Shown here in pieces: positions 1-7,869 of a stretch of 41,676 nucleotides of DNA (the stretch's first letter is position 1; every line of letters starts with the position of its first letter). The notes beneath the pieces are model-generated. The model was not told the origin of the DNA, ran no database searches, and saw only the letters and a list, made by a program, of their open reading frames with translations. The position numbers and the translations under genes were made by a program. Source of the stretch: CAZHOV01 sp964534315 (GTDB lineage Bacteria; Bacteroidota; Bacteroidia; Chitinophagales; Saprospiraceae); contig CAZHOV010000027.1 of the NCBI GenBank assembly GCA_964534315.1, positions 1 to 41,676 on the forward strand, in the 5' to 3' direction.

Positions 1-83
1 GCATCCCAAAAAATAATAATTATTTCTTAATTTTTCAGCTTTGCTGAATAGTTACCAATTCGGTATTATTTATTTTAGTGAAA

Positions 84-238
84 AAAGTGCTTTAAACGCG
101 TTTAAAACAAAATACTGTTCGAGCATCGAAGTAAATATAATAAAACACAAATCAATAGCAATCGATGCATTGTTCTTAACCTTAAACTGCCAAAGGCGAG
201 TTTATTTTGTTTAGAGTTTAAAGTGCTTTTGGAGCGTT
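84..238 (+). promoter_or_regulatory. Spaced direct repeat upstream of nadB
   Basis: A 19-bp pattern AAAGTGCTTT-N4-GCGTT occurs at 84-102 and again at 220-238, with the same internal spacing. The two copies start 136 bp apart, close to 13 helical turns. The first copy overlaps a perfect 16-bp palindrome (91-106). Together with 1-313 being free of genes, this suggests a regulator binding region for nadB, but no known operator was recognised. A small hairpin (TTCAGC-TTT-GCTGAA) lies near position 40. No complete TTTG-N19-TAnnTTTG promoter was found here. Confidence 0.4.
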
Positions 239-254
239 AAGAAATAAATACAAC

Positions 255-292
255 CTTGATCTTTTGGTACTTTTGGATCAAGCCAAAAGTAC
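255..292 (+). promoter_or_regulatory. Alternative hairpins in the nadB leader
   Basis: Two inverted repeats overlap just before nadB. CTTGATC (255-261) can pair with GATCAAG (276-282). GTACTTTTGG (267-276) can pair with CCAAAAGTAC (283-292). They share base 276, so the full stems exclude each other; as a pseudoknot the joining loop would be only about one base. TACTTTTG at 268-275 also fits the Bacteroidota -7 element TAnnTTTG, but no -33 TTTG lies at the right distance. Whether this acts as DNA (operator) or RNA (leader switch) cannot be told from the sequence. Confidence 0.4.
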
Positions 293-313
293 AATAATAA
301 AAACCCACTAAGC

Positions 314-1915
314 ATGCTAAAAACAGACGTTCTAGTAATTGGAGCCGGCATTGCCGGTTTATCTTTTGCCATTCAATTGGCGAAGCGGCGATCCGATTTA
401 AAAATCACTGTACTCACCAAAACGCATGAAGGAGAAAGCAACACCAAATATGCCCAGGGCGGCGTAGCTGCCGTTTGGGATGCAAAGGTAGACTCCTTCG
501 AAAAACATTGGGAAGATACCCTGGATGCAGGTGATGGGCTCAATGATAAACACATTGTAGATATTGTGGTTAAAGAAGGGCCGGAACGCGTACGGGAAAT
601 TATCGACTGGGGGGCCCGATTCGATAAAAACACTTCTGACGAGTACGACCTTGGACGAGAGGGCGGGCATTCTGAAAATAGAATCTTACACTATAAAGAC
701 CTTACCGGCTGGGAAATACAGCGGACCCTATTGGCTCAAATCCCTAATTTTTCTAATATCCAATTGCTGGAAGAATATTTTGCGATCGATGTCATCACCC
801 AACATCACTTAGAGTACAATGTAACCAGGGTAACGCCCGGCATCGAATGCTATGGCGCCTACGCCTTAAATAAAGAAACAAACGAAATAGACACGCTACT
901 GGCGAAAGTAACCGTAATTGCCACAGGTGGTGCCGGACAGGTTTACCGGAATACCACTAATCCGGTCATCGCTACGGGCGATGGGATCGCCATGGTATAT
1001 AGAGCAAAAGGGCATATTGAAAATATGGAATTCGTTCAATTTCACCCTACCGCCCTCTACACCCCTGCCGGTGAAAATCCGTCGTTTTTGATTTCTGAAG
1101 CAGTAAGAGGATTCGGAGGAATCTTGAAAAGTAAAGATGGTGAGGAGTTTATGCATAACTATGACCGGCGCGGTTCGCTTGCTCCTCGCGATATTGTGGC
1201 CAGAGCCATCGACAATGAGTTAAAAGTCAGGGGTGATGAGTATGTTTGCCTCGATTGCACCCACCTTGACAAAGAAGCTTTTTATAATCACTTTCCTACC
1301 ATTTACGACAAATGCGTGAGTATAGGTGTTGATCCAATGAAAGATATGATCCCCGTCGTGCCGGCCTGTCACTACATCTGCGGGGGCATCAGGGTGGATG
1401 AAATGGGAAGAAGTTCTATCCACAACCTCTATGCCTGCGGCGAATGTACCTGCACCGGCCTCCATGGTGCCAATCGACTAGCTTCCAACTCTCTACTAGA
1501 AGCAATGGTCTTTGCTCAACGAATTGCAGCGGATATAGAGGATACTATTGGCGGATTAAACGTAAGGGAAGACATCCCGGATTGGAATGCCAAAGGGACT
1601 ACCGCTCCGAATGAAATGGTGTTGATCACGCAAAGCTGGAAAGAATTGAAAGAGGTAATGAGTAGTTATGTGGGCATTTTACGATCTAATGTACGTTTGA
1701 AAAGGGCGATGGATCGGATGTATTTGTTGTACCGTGAAACAGAAGATCTTTATCAATCAACGCTCCTTTCTCCGCAGCTTTGCGAATTGAGGAATCTCAT
1801 CACTATCGCTTACCTGGTAAGCCGGTCGGCAGCCATGCGCAAAGAGAGTAGGGGGTTGCATTTTACGACGGACTATCCGGAAAAGCATCCATTTATACAG
1901 GAGACGATCATTTAA
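314..1915 (+). CDS. nadB: L-aspartate oxidase
   Basis: This flavoprotein oxidises L-aspartate to iminoaspartate, the first step of de novo NAD synthesis; the product is used by quinolinate synthase (NadA). The 533 residues match the usual family length. The N-terminus carries the FAD-binding Rossmann motif VIGAGIAGLSFA (about residues 8-19), followed by the TKYAQGGVAAVW segment typical of NadB. The family's EFVQFHPTAL and APRDIVARAI segments lie in the middle. CTGLHGANRLASNSLLE near residue 380 is the conserved second flavin-contact region, and a C-terminal helical domain follows. The ATG at 314 gives the correct N-terminus directly before the FAD motif. nadA and nadC are not in the window; the next gene is convergent. 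The leader holds repeats and hairpins that could mediate regulation. Confidence 0.96.
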   Translation: MLKTDVLVIGAGIAGLSFAIQLAKRRSDLKITVLTKTHEGESNTKYAQGGVAAVWDAKVDSFEKHWEDTLDAGDGLNDKHIVDIVVKEGPERVREIIDWGARFDKNTSDEYDLGREGGHSENRILHYKDLTGWEIQRTLLAQIPNFSNIQLLEEYFAIDVITQHHLEYNVTRVTPGIECYGAYALNKETNEIDTLLAKVTVIATGGAGQVYRNTTNPVIATGDGIAMVYRAKGHIENMEFVQFHPTALYTPAGENPSFLISEAVRGFGGILKSKDGEEFMHNYDRRGSLAPRDIVARAIDNELKVRGDEYVCLDCTHLDKEAFYNHFPTIYDKCVSIGVDPMKDMIPVVPACHYICGGIRVDEMGRSSIHNLYACGECTCTGLHGANRLASNSLLEAMVFAQRIAADIEDTIGGLNVREDIPDWNAKGTTAPNEMVLITQSWKELKEVMSSYVGILRSNVRLKRAMDRMYLLYRETEDLYQSTLLSPQLCELRNLITIAYLVSRSAAMRKESRGLHFTTDYPEKHPFIQETII

Positions 1916-1921
1916 AAAAGC

Positions 1922-1968
1922 GGAAGGGTAGCGTAATCACTTCCTACCTGCATGGAAGCTACCCTTCC
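1922..1968. terminator. Hairpin between convergent nadB and LytTR genes
   Basis: GGAAGGGTAGC (1922-1932) pairs perfectly with GCTACCCTTCC (1958-1968) across a 25-nt loop. It starts 7 nt after the nadB stop and ends 14 nt before the stop of the opposing LytTR gene. There is no T-run on either side, so it is a terminator mainly by position. Confidence 0.45.
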
Positions 1969-1981
1969 CCGAGCTATTTAC

Positions 1982-2452
1982 TTAACCAAAATAAGCGTTT
2001 AGTGTATTTAAAAAATGCTGTTTTTTTCCTGCTGAAACGCTGAGTTTTTGCCCATTCTCCATTACTACATGCCCACCCTTACTACGAACATATTTCTTTA
2101 ATTGATCCAGATTGATCGCAAACGAACGGTGGATACGGATAAATTGAGGGACGTTTTTCAGCATCCCTTCTACTTCCCCTAAAGTCTTGCAAACCAGTAA
2201 TTTTCGATGGTCCTTAAATACCAACTCTGTGTAGTTACCCTCGGCTTTCAAACAAACGATATCCTCCACCCGCTCCAGGTGGATACCCTCCATTGATGGT
2301 AAAGCTATCTTTCTGGCCCTTCTTTCCATCCAATACGCTCTAGTGGCTGTATGATTTGTTTCCTCAGTCTTATCAATTGGTAGTAATTGACTATTTTCTT
2401 TTGGTAGCAATGCAACTCTCATAAGCGTTTTTTTTATTATAAATGATTCCAA
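1982..2452 (-). CDS. Stand-alone LytTR DNA-binding protein
   Basis: The 156-residue protein has one recognisable domain, LytTR, over about residues 50-150. The signature stretches are HLERVEDIVCLKAEGNYTELVF, FIRIHRSFAINLDQLKKYV and the final GQKLSVSAGKK. LytTR proteins bind direct repeats in promoters and usually sit behind a receiver domain. Here the receiver is missing: the first roughly 50 residues are basic and low in complexity. It is therefore either a constitutive regulator or one controlled by expression level. The start is uncertain between the ATG at 2452 and an internal ATG at 2422 (Met11, MRVALLPKEN), which would also leave the domain intact. No histidine kinase lies nearby, and the gene diverges from the helical-repeat gene at 2662. 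The target is unknown. Confidence 0.85.
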   Translation of the reverse strand: MESFIIKKTLMRVALLPKENSQLLPIDKTEETNHTATRAYWMERRARKIALPSMEGIHLERVEDIVCLKAEGNYTELVFKDHRKLLVCKTLGEVEGMLKNVPQFIRIHRSFAINLDQLKKYVRSKGGHVVMENGQKLSVSAGKKQHFLNTLNAYFG

Positions 2453-2661
2453 GAATCCGCGTAGTTGAAAATATTCCAGGCTCTTTTCGTTTCAATCGTT
2501 CCATAATATTACGCCTACTTATGCCACTTTGCAATCCCTTCTATTTCATATGTCAGGTTTCTGATTTTGAAAAAAGAATGAACAATATGGCTGTATCAGC
2601 TATATTTGTTATAGAGGTGACAAACTTTTGCAGCGATCCTCTTTTATTAATTTGATCAAAC

Positions 2662-4206
2662 ATGCCTAAAACTCCTTCTACAAGGCTTTACAATCTAATC
2701 AAGTCCCTAAGCAGTTCTGAAAAACGATACTTTAAGGTCCAATGTGGTATTGGTGAGAATGGAAATAGTAAATACATCCTATTGTTTGATGCGATCGATC
2801 AGCAAGAAATCTTTGACGAGTCGGCATTAATACAGGCGGTGTACCCAGACCAGCAGATTCAGAGCAGGAAATTTTCTGAGCTAAAAAGCTATCTTTTCAA
2901 TCTCATTCTAAAAAGCTTACATGATTATGATGAGCAGTCTTCTATACAATTCAAAATAAAAGGGTATTTACTTGATATAAAAACATTATTTAAGCGATCG
3001 CTCTTTGACGAGTGCAACTATATTGTTCAGAAAGCGAAGAAGGTCGCATCGCAATATGAATTATTTAATAATTTATTGGAATTATTGCATTGGGAAAAAA
3101 AAATAGCCTATGCCCAGATGGATGTTGATTACCTTAATAATCAAATTGATCAAATCGCACAGGAGGAGCAGGCCTGCCTGGAAAAGCTCCATCAATTGTC
3201 CGTTTACCGGCGAATCTTTTTTAAAATCCTGATCAGTACCAAGAAAGAAGCTATTCTGCGAAGTTCTGAGAAAATTTCTCAAATCTCGAGGTTGATCGAG
3301 CACCCGTTATTATCGGATATTACGAAGGCGCAGTCTTATCAGGCGAGGGTCCTATTTTACCGAATCTTTTCTAGTTATTGTTATTCCATTCGAAATTACC
3401 AGACTTTTTATGAAAACGGCCAGTTATTGATTGAACAAATAGAATCGAACCCCCGCATGCTCAAGGAGGATGTGTCGGAGTATATTTCTGCCCTCAGCAA
3501 CTTTATTGTCAGTTGCGGGTTGACCGGAAGGTATGGAAAAGTGCGATCTTCGCTGGAAAAATTAAAAGAAATAAATCCAAAGACGCAAGATGACGCGCTA
3601 AAAATTCATCGGCAGTACTACAATGCCAAGTTTTCGCTCTGTATCTTTACCGGTGCTTTTGAAGAAGGGTTGGAAGCGCTCAATGAGCACTTTGCTAAAT
3701 TGCACAAATTTGACGCTCAACTTTTTGAACGGATCGACTTTTACCTTCAATATTTTTACATCTATTTCGGTAATAATGATTTCGATAAAGCCCAAATTTA
3801 TCTAACCAAATGGCTTAACTTACCCAAAAGCATTGCGCGAGAGGATCTCCAGAGTATTGCCAGAATCCTAAACCTTATCCTTCACTATGAAATGGGGCAT
3901 ACTCTTTTACTGGAACATTTGCTTCGATCTACTTACCGCTTTTTTAAAAAGCGAAACCGCCTTTATCAGTTTGAAGAAAAGGTTCTGCAATTTATCCGAA
4001 AAACAGAGAGTATTCAATCTCAAAAAAATTTGAGACAAGCCTTTATTCAACTCAAACAAGCATTCGAAGAATTAGCAAAAATCCCCAGTGAACGCATCAT
4101 GTTTCAGTATTTCGACTTTATCTCCTGGCTGGAAAGCCGGATCCGAAACAAACCATTTAGTGAGGTGGTTAAAGAGAAATATGAGAAAACAATGAGAAAA
4201 CAATGA
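2662..4206 (+). CDS. Helical-repeat (TPR-like) protein, unknown function
   Basis: A 514-residue protein predicted to be almost wholly alpha-helical. It has no signal peptide, membrane segment or catalytic motif. It begins with a basic segment (RLYNLIKSLSSSEKRYFKVQC), followed by helical pairs that look like degenerate tetratricopeptide units; aromatic/leucine spacing such as DFYLQYFYIYFGNNDFDKAQIYLTKW is typical of a TPR helix pair. I believe similar long TPR-like proteins recur as paralogs in Saprospiria, but that is recollection rather than a search. A cytoplasmic scaffold or protein-protein interaction role is the reasonable guess. A TTTTGCAG stretch about 35 bp upstream weakly resembles a -7 element. 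The gene ends in a repeated AAACAATGAG motif and is followed by a strong hairpin. Confidence 0.75.
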   Translation: MPKTPSTRLYNLIKSLSSSEKRYFKVQCGIGENGNSKYILLFDAIDQQEIFDESALIQAVYPDQQIQSRKFSELKSYLFNLILKSLHDYDEQSSIQFKIKGYLLDIKTLFKRSLFDECNYIVQKAKKVASQYELFNNLLELLHWEKKIAYAQMDVDYLNNQIDQIAQEEQACLEKLHQLSVYRRIFFKILISTKKEAILRSSEKISQISRLIEHPLLSDITKAQSYQARVLFYRIFSSYCYSIRNYQTFYENGQLLIEQIESNPRMLKEDVSEYISALSNFIVSCGLTGRYGKVRSSLEKLKEINPKTQDDALKIHRQYYNAKFSLCIFTGAFEEGLEALNEHFAKLHKFDAQLFERIDFYLQYFYIYFGNNDFDKAQIYLTKWLNLPKSIAREDLQSIARILNLILHYEMGHTLLLEHLLRSTYRFFKKRNRLYQFEEKVLQFIRKTESIQSQKNLRQAFIQLKQAFEELAKIPSERIMFQYFDFISWLESRIRNKPFSEVVKEKYEKTMRKQ

Positions 4207-4250
4207 GCAATGTGCAATGAGGAAGGTGCAATGAGGAGTTAGTAGTTGGG
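4204..4250. repeat. Low-complexity AATGAG/GCAATG repeat
   Basis: Directly after the stop at 4206 comes a run of imperfect short units (AATGAGCAATGTGCAATGAG and similar), then TAGTAGTTGGGGGAATT. The reverse complement resembles the TCATTGC/CATTCCTCATTCC text at 29380-29410 and 29540-29720, and the ACTACTAACT text at 7830-7862. This looks like one family of intergenic low-complexity DNA. Confidence 0.5.
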
Positions 4251-4271
4251 GGAATTAACTTTTTTTATTAG

Positions 4272-4321
4272 GATTGCGCTGACCTCCAAAGATCTGGAGA
4301 TCTTTGGAGGTCAGCGCAATC
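4272..4321. repeat. 24-bp perfect inverted repeat
   Basis: Positions 4272-4295 are the exact reverse complement of 4298-4321, with a central GG. The arm begins GATTGCGCTGACCTCC and ends AAAGATCT. It lies between the convergent genes ending at 4206 (+) and 4367 (-). There is no T-run after it in either direction (a T-run lies before it on the + strand), so it is not a standard intrinsic terminator. It may act as a bidirectional RNA stabiliser/terminator or be a REP-like dispersed element. Confidence 0.7.
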
Positions 4322-4366
4322 TTAAAATAAACAATCCCCGGGGAGTTGAACAATCTTGAGCCTTTA

Positions 4367-4564
4367 TTAAAAATTAGTCTTGTTGTTCTTTTTGCGGGAA
4401 GACAAATTCGTTCTCGTTTCGATGATCGTCCACCGGACGGTGATATGTCCTTGCTTATTCGTGTCTATATGACCTCCTTTGGTCTTTTTGTCTTGCTCTT
4501 CATTCATTAAAGAGTTGACGCTTTTGACCTTAATTTCTTTAAGTGTAAGTTTCTTTTTTGCCAT
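4367..4564 (-). CDS. Peptide precursor with class I lanthipeptide-type leader
   Basis: A 65-residue peptide. Residues 4-31 (KKLTLKEIKVKS ... KKTKGG) match the leader type of Bacteroidota class I lanthipeptides, including the pinensin group: lysine-rich start, L-x-L-K-x-x-K-V-K-S core motif, an acidic middle, and a double glycine (Gly30-Gly31) where the leader would be removed. The 34-residue remainder is rich in Thr/Ser (eight) and basic residues but has no cysteine, so it cannot form lanthionine rings by itself. No dehydratase (LanB), cyclase (LanC), peptidase or exporter gene is nearby; enzymes could act in trans, or the leader could serve another modification or export route. The ATG at 4564 is the only sensible start. 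No full Bacteroidota promoter was found upstream. The 24-bp hairpin lies 46 nt past the stop. Confidence 0.7.
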   Translation of the reverse strand: MAKKKLTLKEIKVKSVNSLMNEEQDKKTKGGHIDTNKQGHITVRWTIIETRTNLSSRKKNNKTNF

Positions 4565-4770
4565 AACATCTGTTTTAGTGAGAAAACATTAATAAATGTT
4601 GTCAAATCTGTATAGATAAGACTTAACAGTTTAAATATAATCTATTTTTATTCAAACCAAATCCAAAATTTTAATAAAAGTCAGCATCCAAACAACACTG
4701 TTATATTTCCCATTCGTTCCTATTCACGATAAAAAGATGCAAAAGGTTGGGGTTTTGGTGGGAAAAATCG

Positions 4771-4980
4771 GGGGTACAGCGAGCGGTACAGGGGTACAGG
4801 GGGTACAGGGGGTACAGGGGGTACAGAGGTACAGCGGTTCAGCGGTACAGGGGTACAAGGGGTACAAGGGGTACAGCGGTTCAGCGGTACAGCCGTACAG
4901 GGGGTACAGAGGTACAGCGAGCGGTACAGCGAGCGGTTCAGCGGTACAAGGATACAGGGGGTACAGAGGGTTCAGGGGGA
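4771..4980. repeat. GTACAG-type G-rich tandem repeat
   Basis: About 210 bp made of 8-9 bp units around GGTACAGG/GGTACAGC, with variants GGTTCAGC, GGTACAAG and GGTACAGCGAGC. The + strand is strongly G-rich; 4791-4821 has four runs of 4-5 G separated by TACA, a canonical G-quadruplex pattern. Because the unit lacks stop codons, several frames on both strands stay open (for example 4737-5012 + and 4724-4999 -), but the resulting peptides are pure repeat translation and are not called as genes. The rest of 4565-5076 shows no gene. Confidence 0.85.
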
Positions 4981-5076
4981 AAAGTTTATTTGTGTTCATT
5001 AAGGTTTGTTAATCGTTCATTTTTGCAGTATAGTGATCAGGCGAGAATAAGTCGTCAGATCGCGTCAATCAAGAGA

Positions 5077-6078
5077 TTAGACCATCAAAAAATAATCTTG
5101 CCCTTTTTGAAATCCGGTTTGGTATAGGATTTCCTTAATGTGTTCTTTCGCTTCGGGGGCAGAAACGGCAATCAAGCTTTGGGGAGCATCCAATTCCCAT
5201 ATGATACTTTCCGGCTCCACTAAAACACCATAAATGTGTTGGCCAATTTTTCGGGTATTATTGGTAATCCAATGAAAAGGTTTTTTATGCTGGGAAAGCC
5301 ATTTGGCTATTTTCTTACCATTGTGACCGGCTCCCCACAGCAGGAGCGGACGGTTAGGATCACGATCTAATTCAAAAAAGTAGGGAAGCTTGAGTTTTAA
5401 AAAACGCTGATCAGCATAACGTTCATCCACTCTGGAATTGCGCCAGGGATAATCGCGCCACAGATGGATCTTTCGATCCACTCCGGCCACCTTCAATCCG
5501 TACTTGTAAAAACGAAAGCAAAGATCGTAGTCTTCCGGATAAACTTCTGGCTCAAAAGCTTCACACTTCATCAAGTCCTCTCGGTGTACCATCCAACAAG
5601 GCGAAGGGATTACGCATTCGCGGTAGATATCTGTGAAGTTGGTTTCTTTTAAGGTTAGAGAATTGAGCCAGCCTTCATACCGGCGAAAGCCATTTCCTAG
5701 TTCTCCTTCATCAGAGAAATAGTGTACCAGCCCGGTAGCCACATATCCCCTACCCCGCTCTTGCAATGCTTTTTTTAAAGCGCTAAGCTTATGCGTATCC
5801 ATAATGTCATCTGCATCCATTCGGGTGATCCAGATCCCTGAAGTCATTGAAAAGGCTTTACGCAATGCTGACTGAATCCCTTCGGGGCCGTCGTTTTGAA
5901 CGACTTTAATTCGCTTATCTGACCGGGCATAGGCAGAAAGGATGTCAAAACTGTCATCAGTAGCATAATTAATAACCGCACAAAGCTCCCAATCGTCGGT
6001 TGATTGCCCGAGAATAGAATCTAGACAAGCTGGTAGAAAAGGGGCGGCATTGTATACGGTCATAATGATACTGATCAT
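5077..6078 (-). CDS. Family 2 glycosyltransferase with C-terminal Rossmann-like domain
   Basis: The 333-residue protein starts with the GT-A fold opening of family 2 transferases (MISIIMTVYNAAPFLPACLDSIL). At about residues 85-89 it has the metal-binding MDADD motif, followed by a receptor-binding half. Such enzymes move a sugar from a nucleotide-sugar to a glycan, lipid or protein acceptor at the cytoplasmic face. The usual V-DDGSTD loop is altered to VINYATDD, so donor specificity may differ. After about residue 240 comes a second segment, LLLWGAGHNGKKIAKWL, a GxGxxG nucleotide-binding opening seen as a C-terminal add-on in some GT2 proteins. No other polysaccharide genes are adjacent. It is divergent from atpD, and its 3' end faces the tandem repeat. 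Confidence 0.88.
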   Translation of the reverse strand: MISIIMTVYNAAPFLPACLDSILGQSTDDWELCAVINYATDDSFDILSAYARSDKRIKVVQNDGPEGIQSALRKAFSMTSGIWITRMDADDIMDTHKLSALKKALQERGRGYVATGLVHYFSDEGELGNGFRRYEGWLNSLTLKETNFTDIYRECVIPSPCWMVHREDLMKCEAFEPEVYPEDYDLCFRFYKYGLKVAGVDRKIHLWRDYPWRNSRVDERYADQRFLKLKLPYFFELDRDPNRPLLLWGAGHNGKKIAKWLSQHKKPFHWITNNTRKIGQHIYGVLVEPESIIWELDAPQSLIAVSAPEAKEHIKEILYQTGFQKGQDYFLMV

Positions 6079-6183
6079 ACTTCCCTATATTATTTTGAAC
6101 AATTCTAAATAACTCATAAAAGTTGATTTTACAGGGTCTTCAGGGGGCAATTTAATTTCAATTTTCACTAATCCAAATTTTCT

Positions 6184-6214
6184 TTTGTTTATAAACGCGA
6201 AACAATTAACTTTG
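6184..6214 (+). promoter_or_regulatory. Promoter of atpD
   Basis: TTTG (6184-6187), 19 bp, then TAACTTTG (6207-6214): an exact match to the Bacteroidota housekeeping consensus TTTG-N19-TAnnTTTG. Transcription would start near 6221 and leave a leader of roughly 45 nt before the atpD ATG at 6268. Confidence 0.85.
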
Positions 6215-6267
6215 CAGCGATTTTTGAAGGACCACTTCTATTATCGAATTTAATATAATAGTTTCTT

Positions 6268-7782
6268 ATGGCAAATTATGGTCAAGTTAAGCAGGTAATC
6301 GGCCCTGTAGTTGATGTTAGCTTTTCAGGAGTAGATTCTAAGCTACCTGAAATTTTGAATGCACTCGAAATTAAAAAATCCAACGGTGAAATTCTGGTTT
6401 TAGAATGCCAGCAGCACCTTGGTGAAGATAGTGTTCGAACCATTGCGATGGATTCAACAGAGGGATTGACAAGGGGCATGGAAGTGTTAGATACGGAAAA
6501 GCCTATTGCTATGCCGGTTGGCAAAGAGATCAAAGGGCGTCTGTTTAACGTTGTCGGCCAGGCTATCGACGGTATCGGCGAAGTGCCTAAAACCGAAAAT
6601 GCCTATCCAATCCACCGTAAACCGCCTGCTTTCGATCAGCTTTCAACAGAAACTGAAGTCCTTTACACCGGTATCAAGGTGATCGACCTGATTGAGCCTT
6701 ACCCAAAAGGTGGTAAGATCGGTTTATTTGGCGGTGCAGGTGTAGGTAAGACCGTACTGATCATGGAATTGATCAACAATATTGCAAAGGGATATGAAGG
6801 TATCTCCGTATTCGCAGGTGTTGGTGAGCGTACACGTGAAGGAAATGACTTGCTTCGCGAGATGATCGAATCTAATGTAATTAAGTATGGAGAAGAGTTC
6901 AAGCACATCATGGAAGAAGGTGGCTGGGACCTTTCCAAAGTAGATAAAGCAGAATTAGAAAAATCACAAGCTACGCTTGTATTCGGACAGATGAACGAGC
7001 CTCCAGGCGCCCGTGCCCGCGTAGCGCTTTCAGGATTGACCATTGCAGAATACTACCGTGATGGTGACTTAAGCGATCCAACCGGTGGCCGTGATATTCT
7101 TTTCTTCATCGACAATATTTTCCGATTTACGCAAGCTGGTTCTGAGGTATCTGCCCTTCTTGGACGTATGCCTTCTGCAGTAGGTTACCAACCAACACTG
7201 GCTACGGAGATGGGACTTATGCAAGAGCGTATCACCTCTACCAAGCGAGGTTCGATTACTTCTGTACAGGCGGTATACGTACCTGCGGATGATTTGACGG
7301 ACCCTGCTCCTGCAACAACTTTTGCCCACCTGGATGCAACTACGGTACTTAGCCGTAAGTTATCTTCTCTGGGTATCTATCCTGCTATCGATCCGCTTGA
7401 TTCGACATCCAGAATCCTGGATCCCGGAATTATTGGAGATCACCACTATGGAACGGCCCAGAAGGTTATCAATATCCTTCAACGCTATAAAGAACTTCAG
7501 GATATTATTGCTATCCTTGGTATGGAAGAACTTTCTGATGAAGATAAGCAAGCCGTACACCGCGCTCGTCGCGTTCAGCGTTTCTTATCTCAACCATTCC
7601 ACGTTGCAGAGCAGTTTACCGGTACGCCTGGTGTCCTGGTTTCCATTGAAGATACGATCAGAGGCTTCAACATGATCCTCGACGGTGAGGTTGACGAGTA
7701 TCCGGAAGCAGCTTTCAACCTAAAAGGTACTATAGAAGAAGTGATCGAAGCCGGTAAGAAGATGTTGGCCGAAGCCGAGTAG
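6268..7782 (+). CDS. atpD: ATP synthase F1 subunit beta
   Basis: Catalytic beta subunit of F1Fo ATP synthase, at the cytoplasmic side of the inner membrane, which makes ATP from ADP and phosphate. The 504 residues match Bacteroidota homologs. The Walker A motif GGAGVGKT is at about 155-162, followed by GERTREGNDLLREM, the DILFFIDNIFRFTQAGSEVSALLGRMPSAVGYQPTL core (Walker B), and the DELSEED-type loop near 420, here MEELSDEDKQ. The ATG at 6268 gives MANYGQVKQVIGPVVDV, the normal start. Only atpC follows. Separation of atpD-atpC from the other ATP synthase genes is common in this phylum. A perfect promoter sits upstream and a bidirectional terminator follows atpC. Confidence 0.98.
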   Translation: MANYGQVKQVIGPVVDVSFSGVDSKLPEILNALEIKKSNGEILVLECQQHLGEDSVRTIAMDSTEGLTRGMEVLDTEKPIAMPVGKEIKGRLFNVVGQAIDGIGEVPKTENAYPIHRKPPAFDQLSTETEVLYTGIKVIDLIEPYPKGGKIGLFGGAGVGKTVLIMELINNIAKGYEGISVFAGVGERTREGNDLLREMIESNVIKYGEEFKHIMEEGGWDLSKVDKAELEKSQATLVFGQMNEPPGARARVALSGLTIAEYYRDGDLSDPTGGRDILFFIDNIFRFTQAGSEVSALLGRMPSAVGYQPTLATEMGLMQERITSTKRGSITSVQAVYVPADDLTDPAPATTFAHLDATTVLSRKLSSLGIYPAIDPLDSTSRILDPGIIGDHHYGTAQKVINILQRYKELQDIIAILGMEELSDEDKQAVHRARRVQRFLSQPFHVAEQFTGTPGVLVSIEDTIRGFNMILDGEVDEYPEAAFNLKGTIEEVIEAGKKMLAEAE

Positions 7783-7869
7783 GATTTGTTGGATTGGGGG
7801 AATTTTGGATTGATCCTATCCACAACTTTCAACTACTCACTATTAACCATTAACTACTAACTGATTGAT

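Noticed and set aside
2443..2655. 70-codon + strand frame between LytTR and the helical-repeat gene
   Set aside because: It starts inside the LytTR gene on the opposite strand, has no family resemblance, and covers the promoter region of the next gene.
4737..5127. Open frames over the GTACAG repeat on both strands
   Set aside because: They exist only because the repeat unit lacks stop codons; the peptides are repeat translation (GYRG, LYPL) without domain or start signals.
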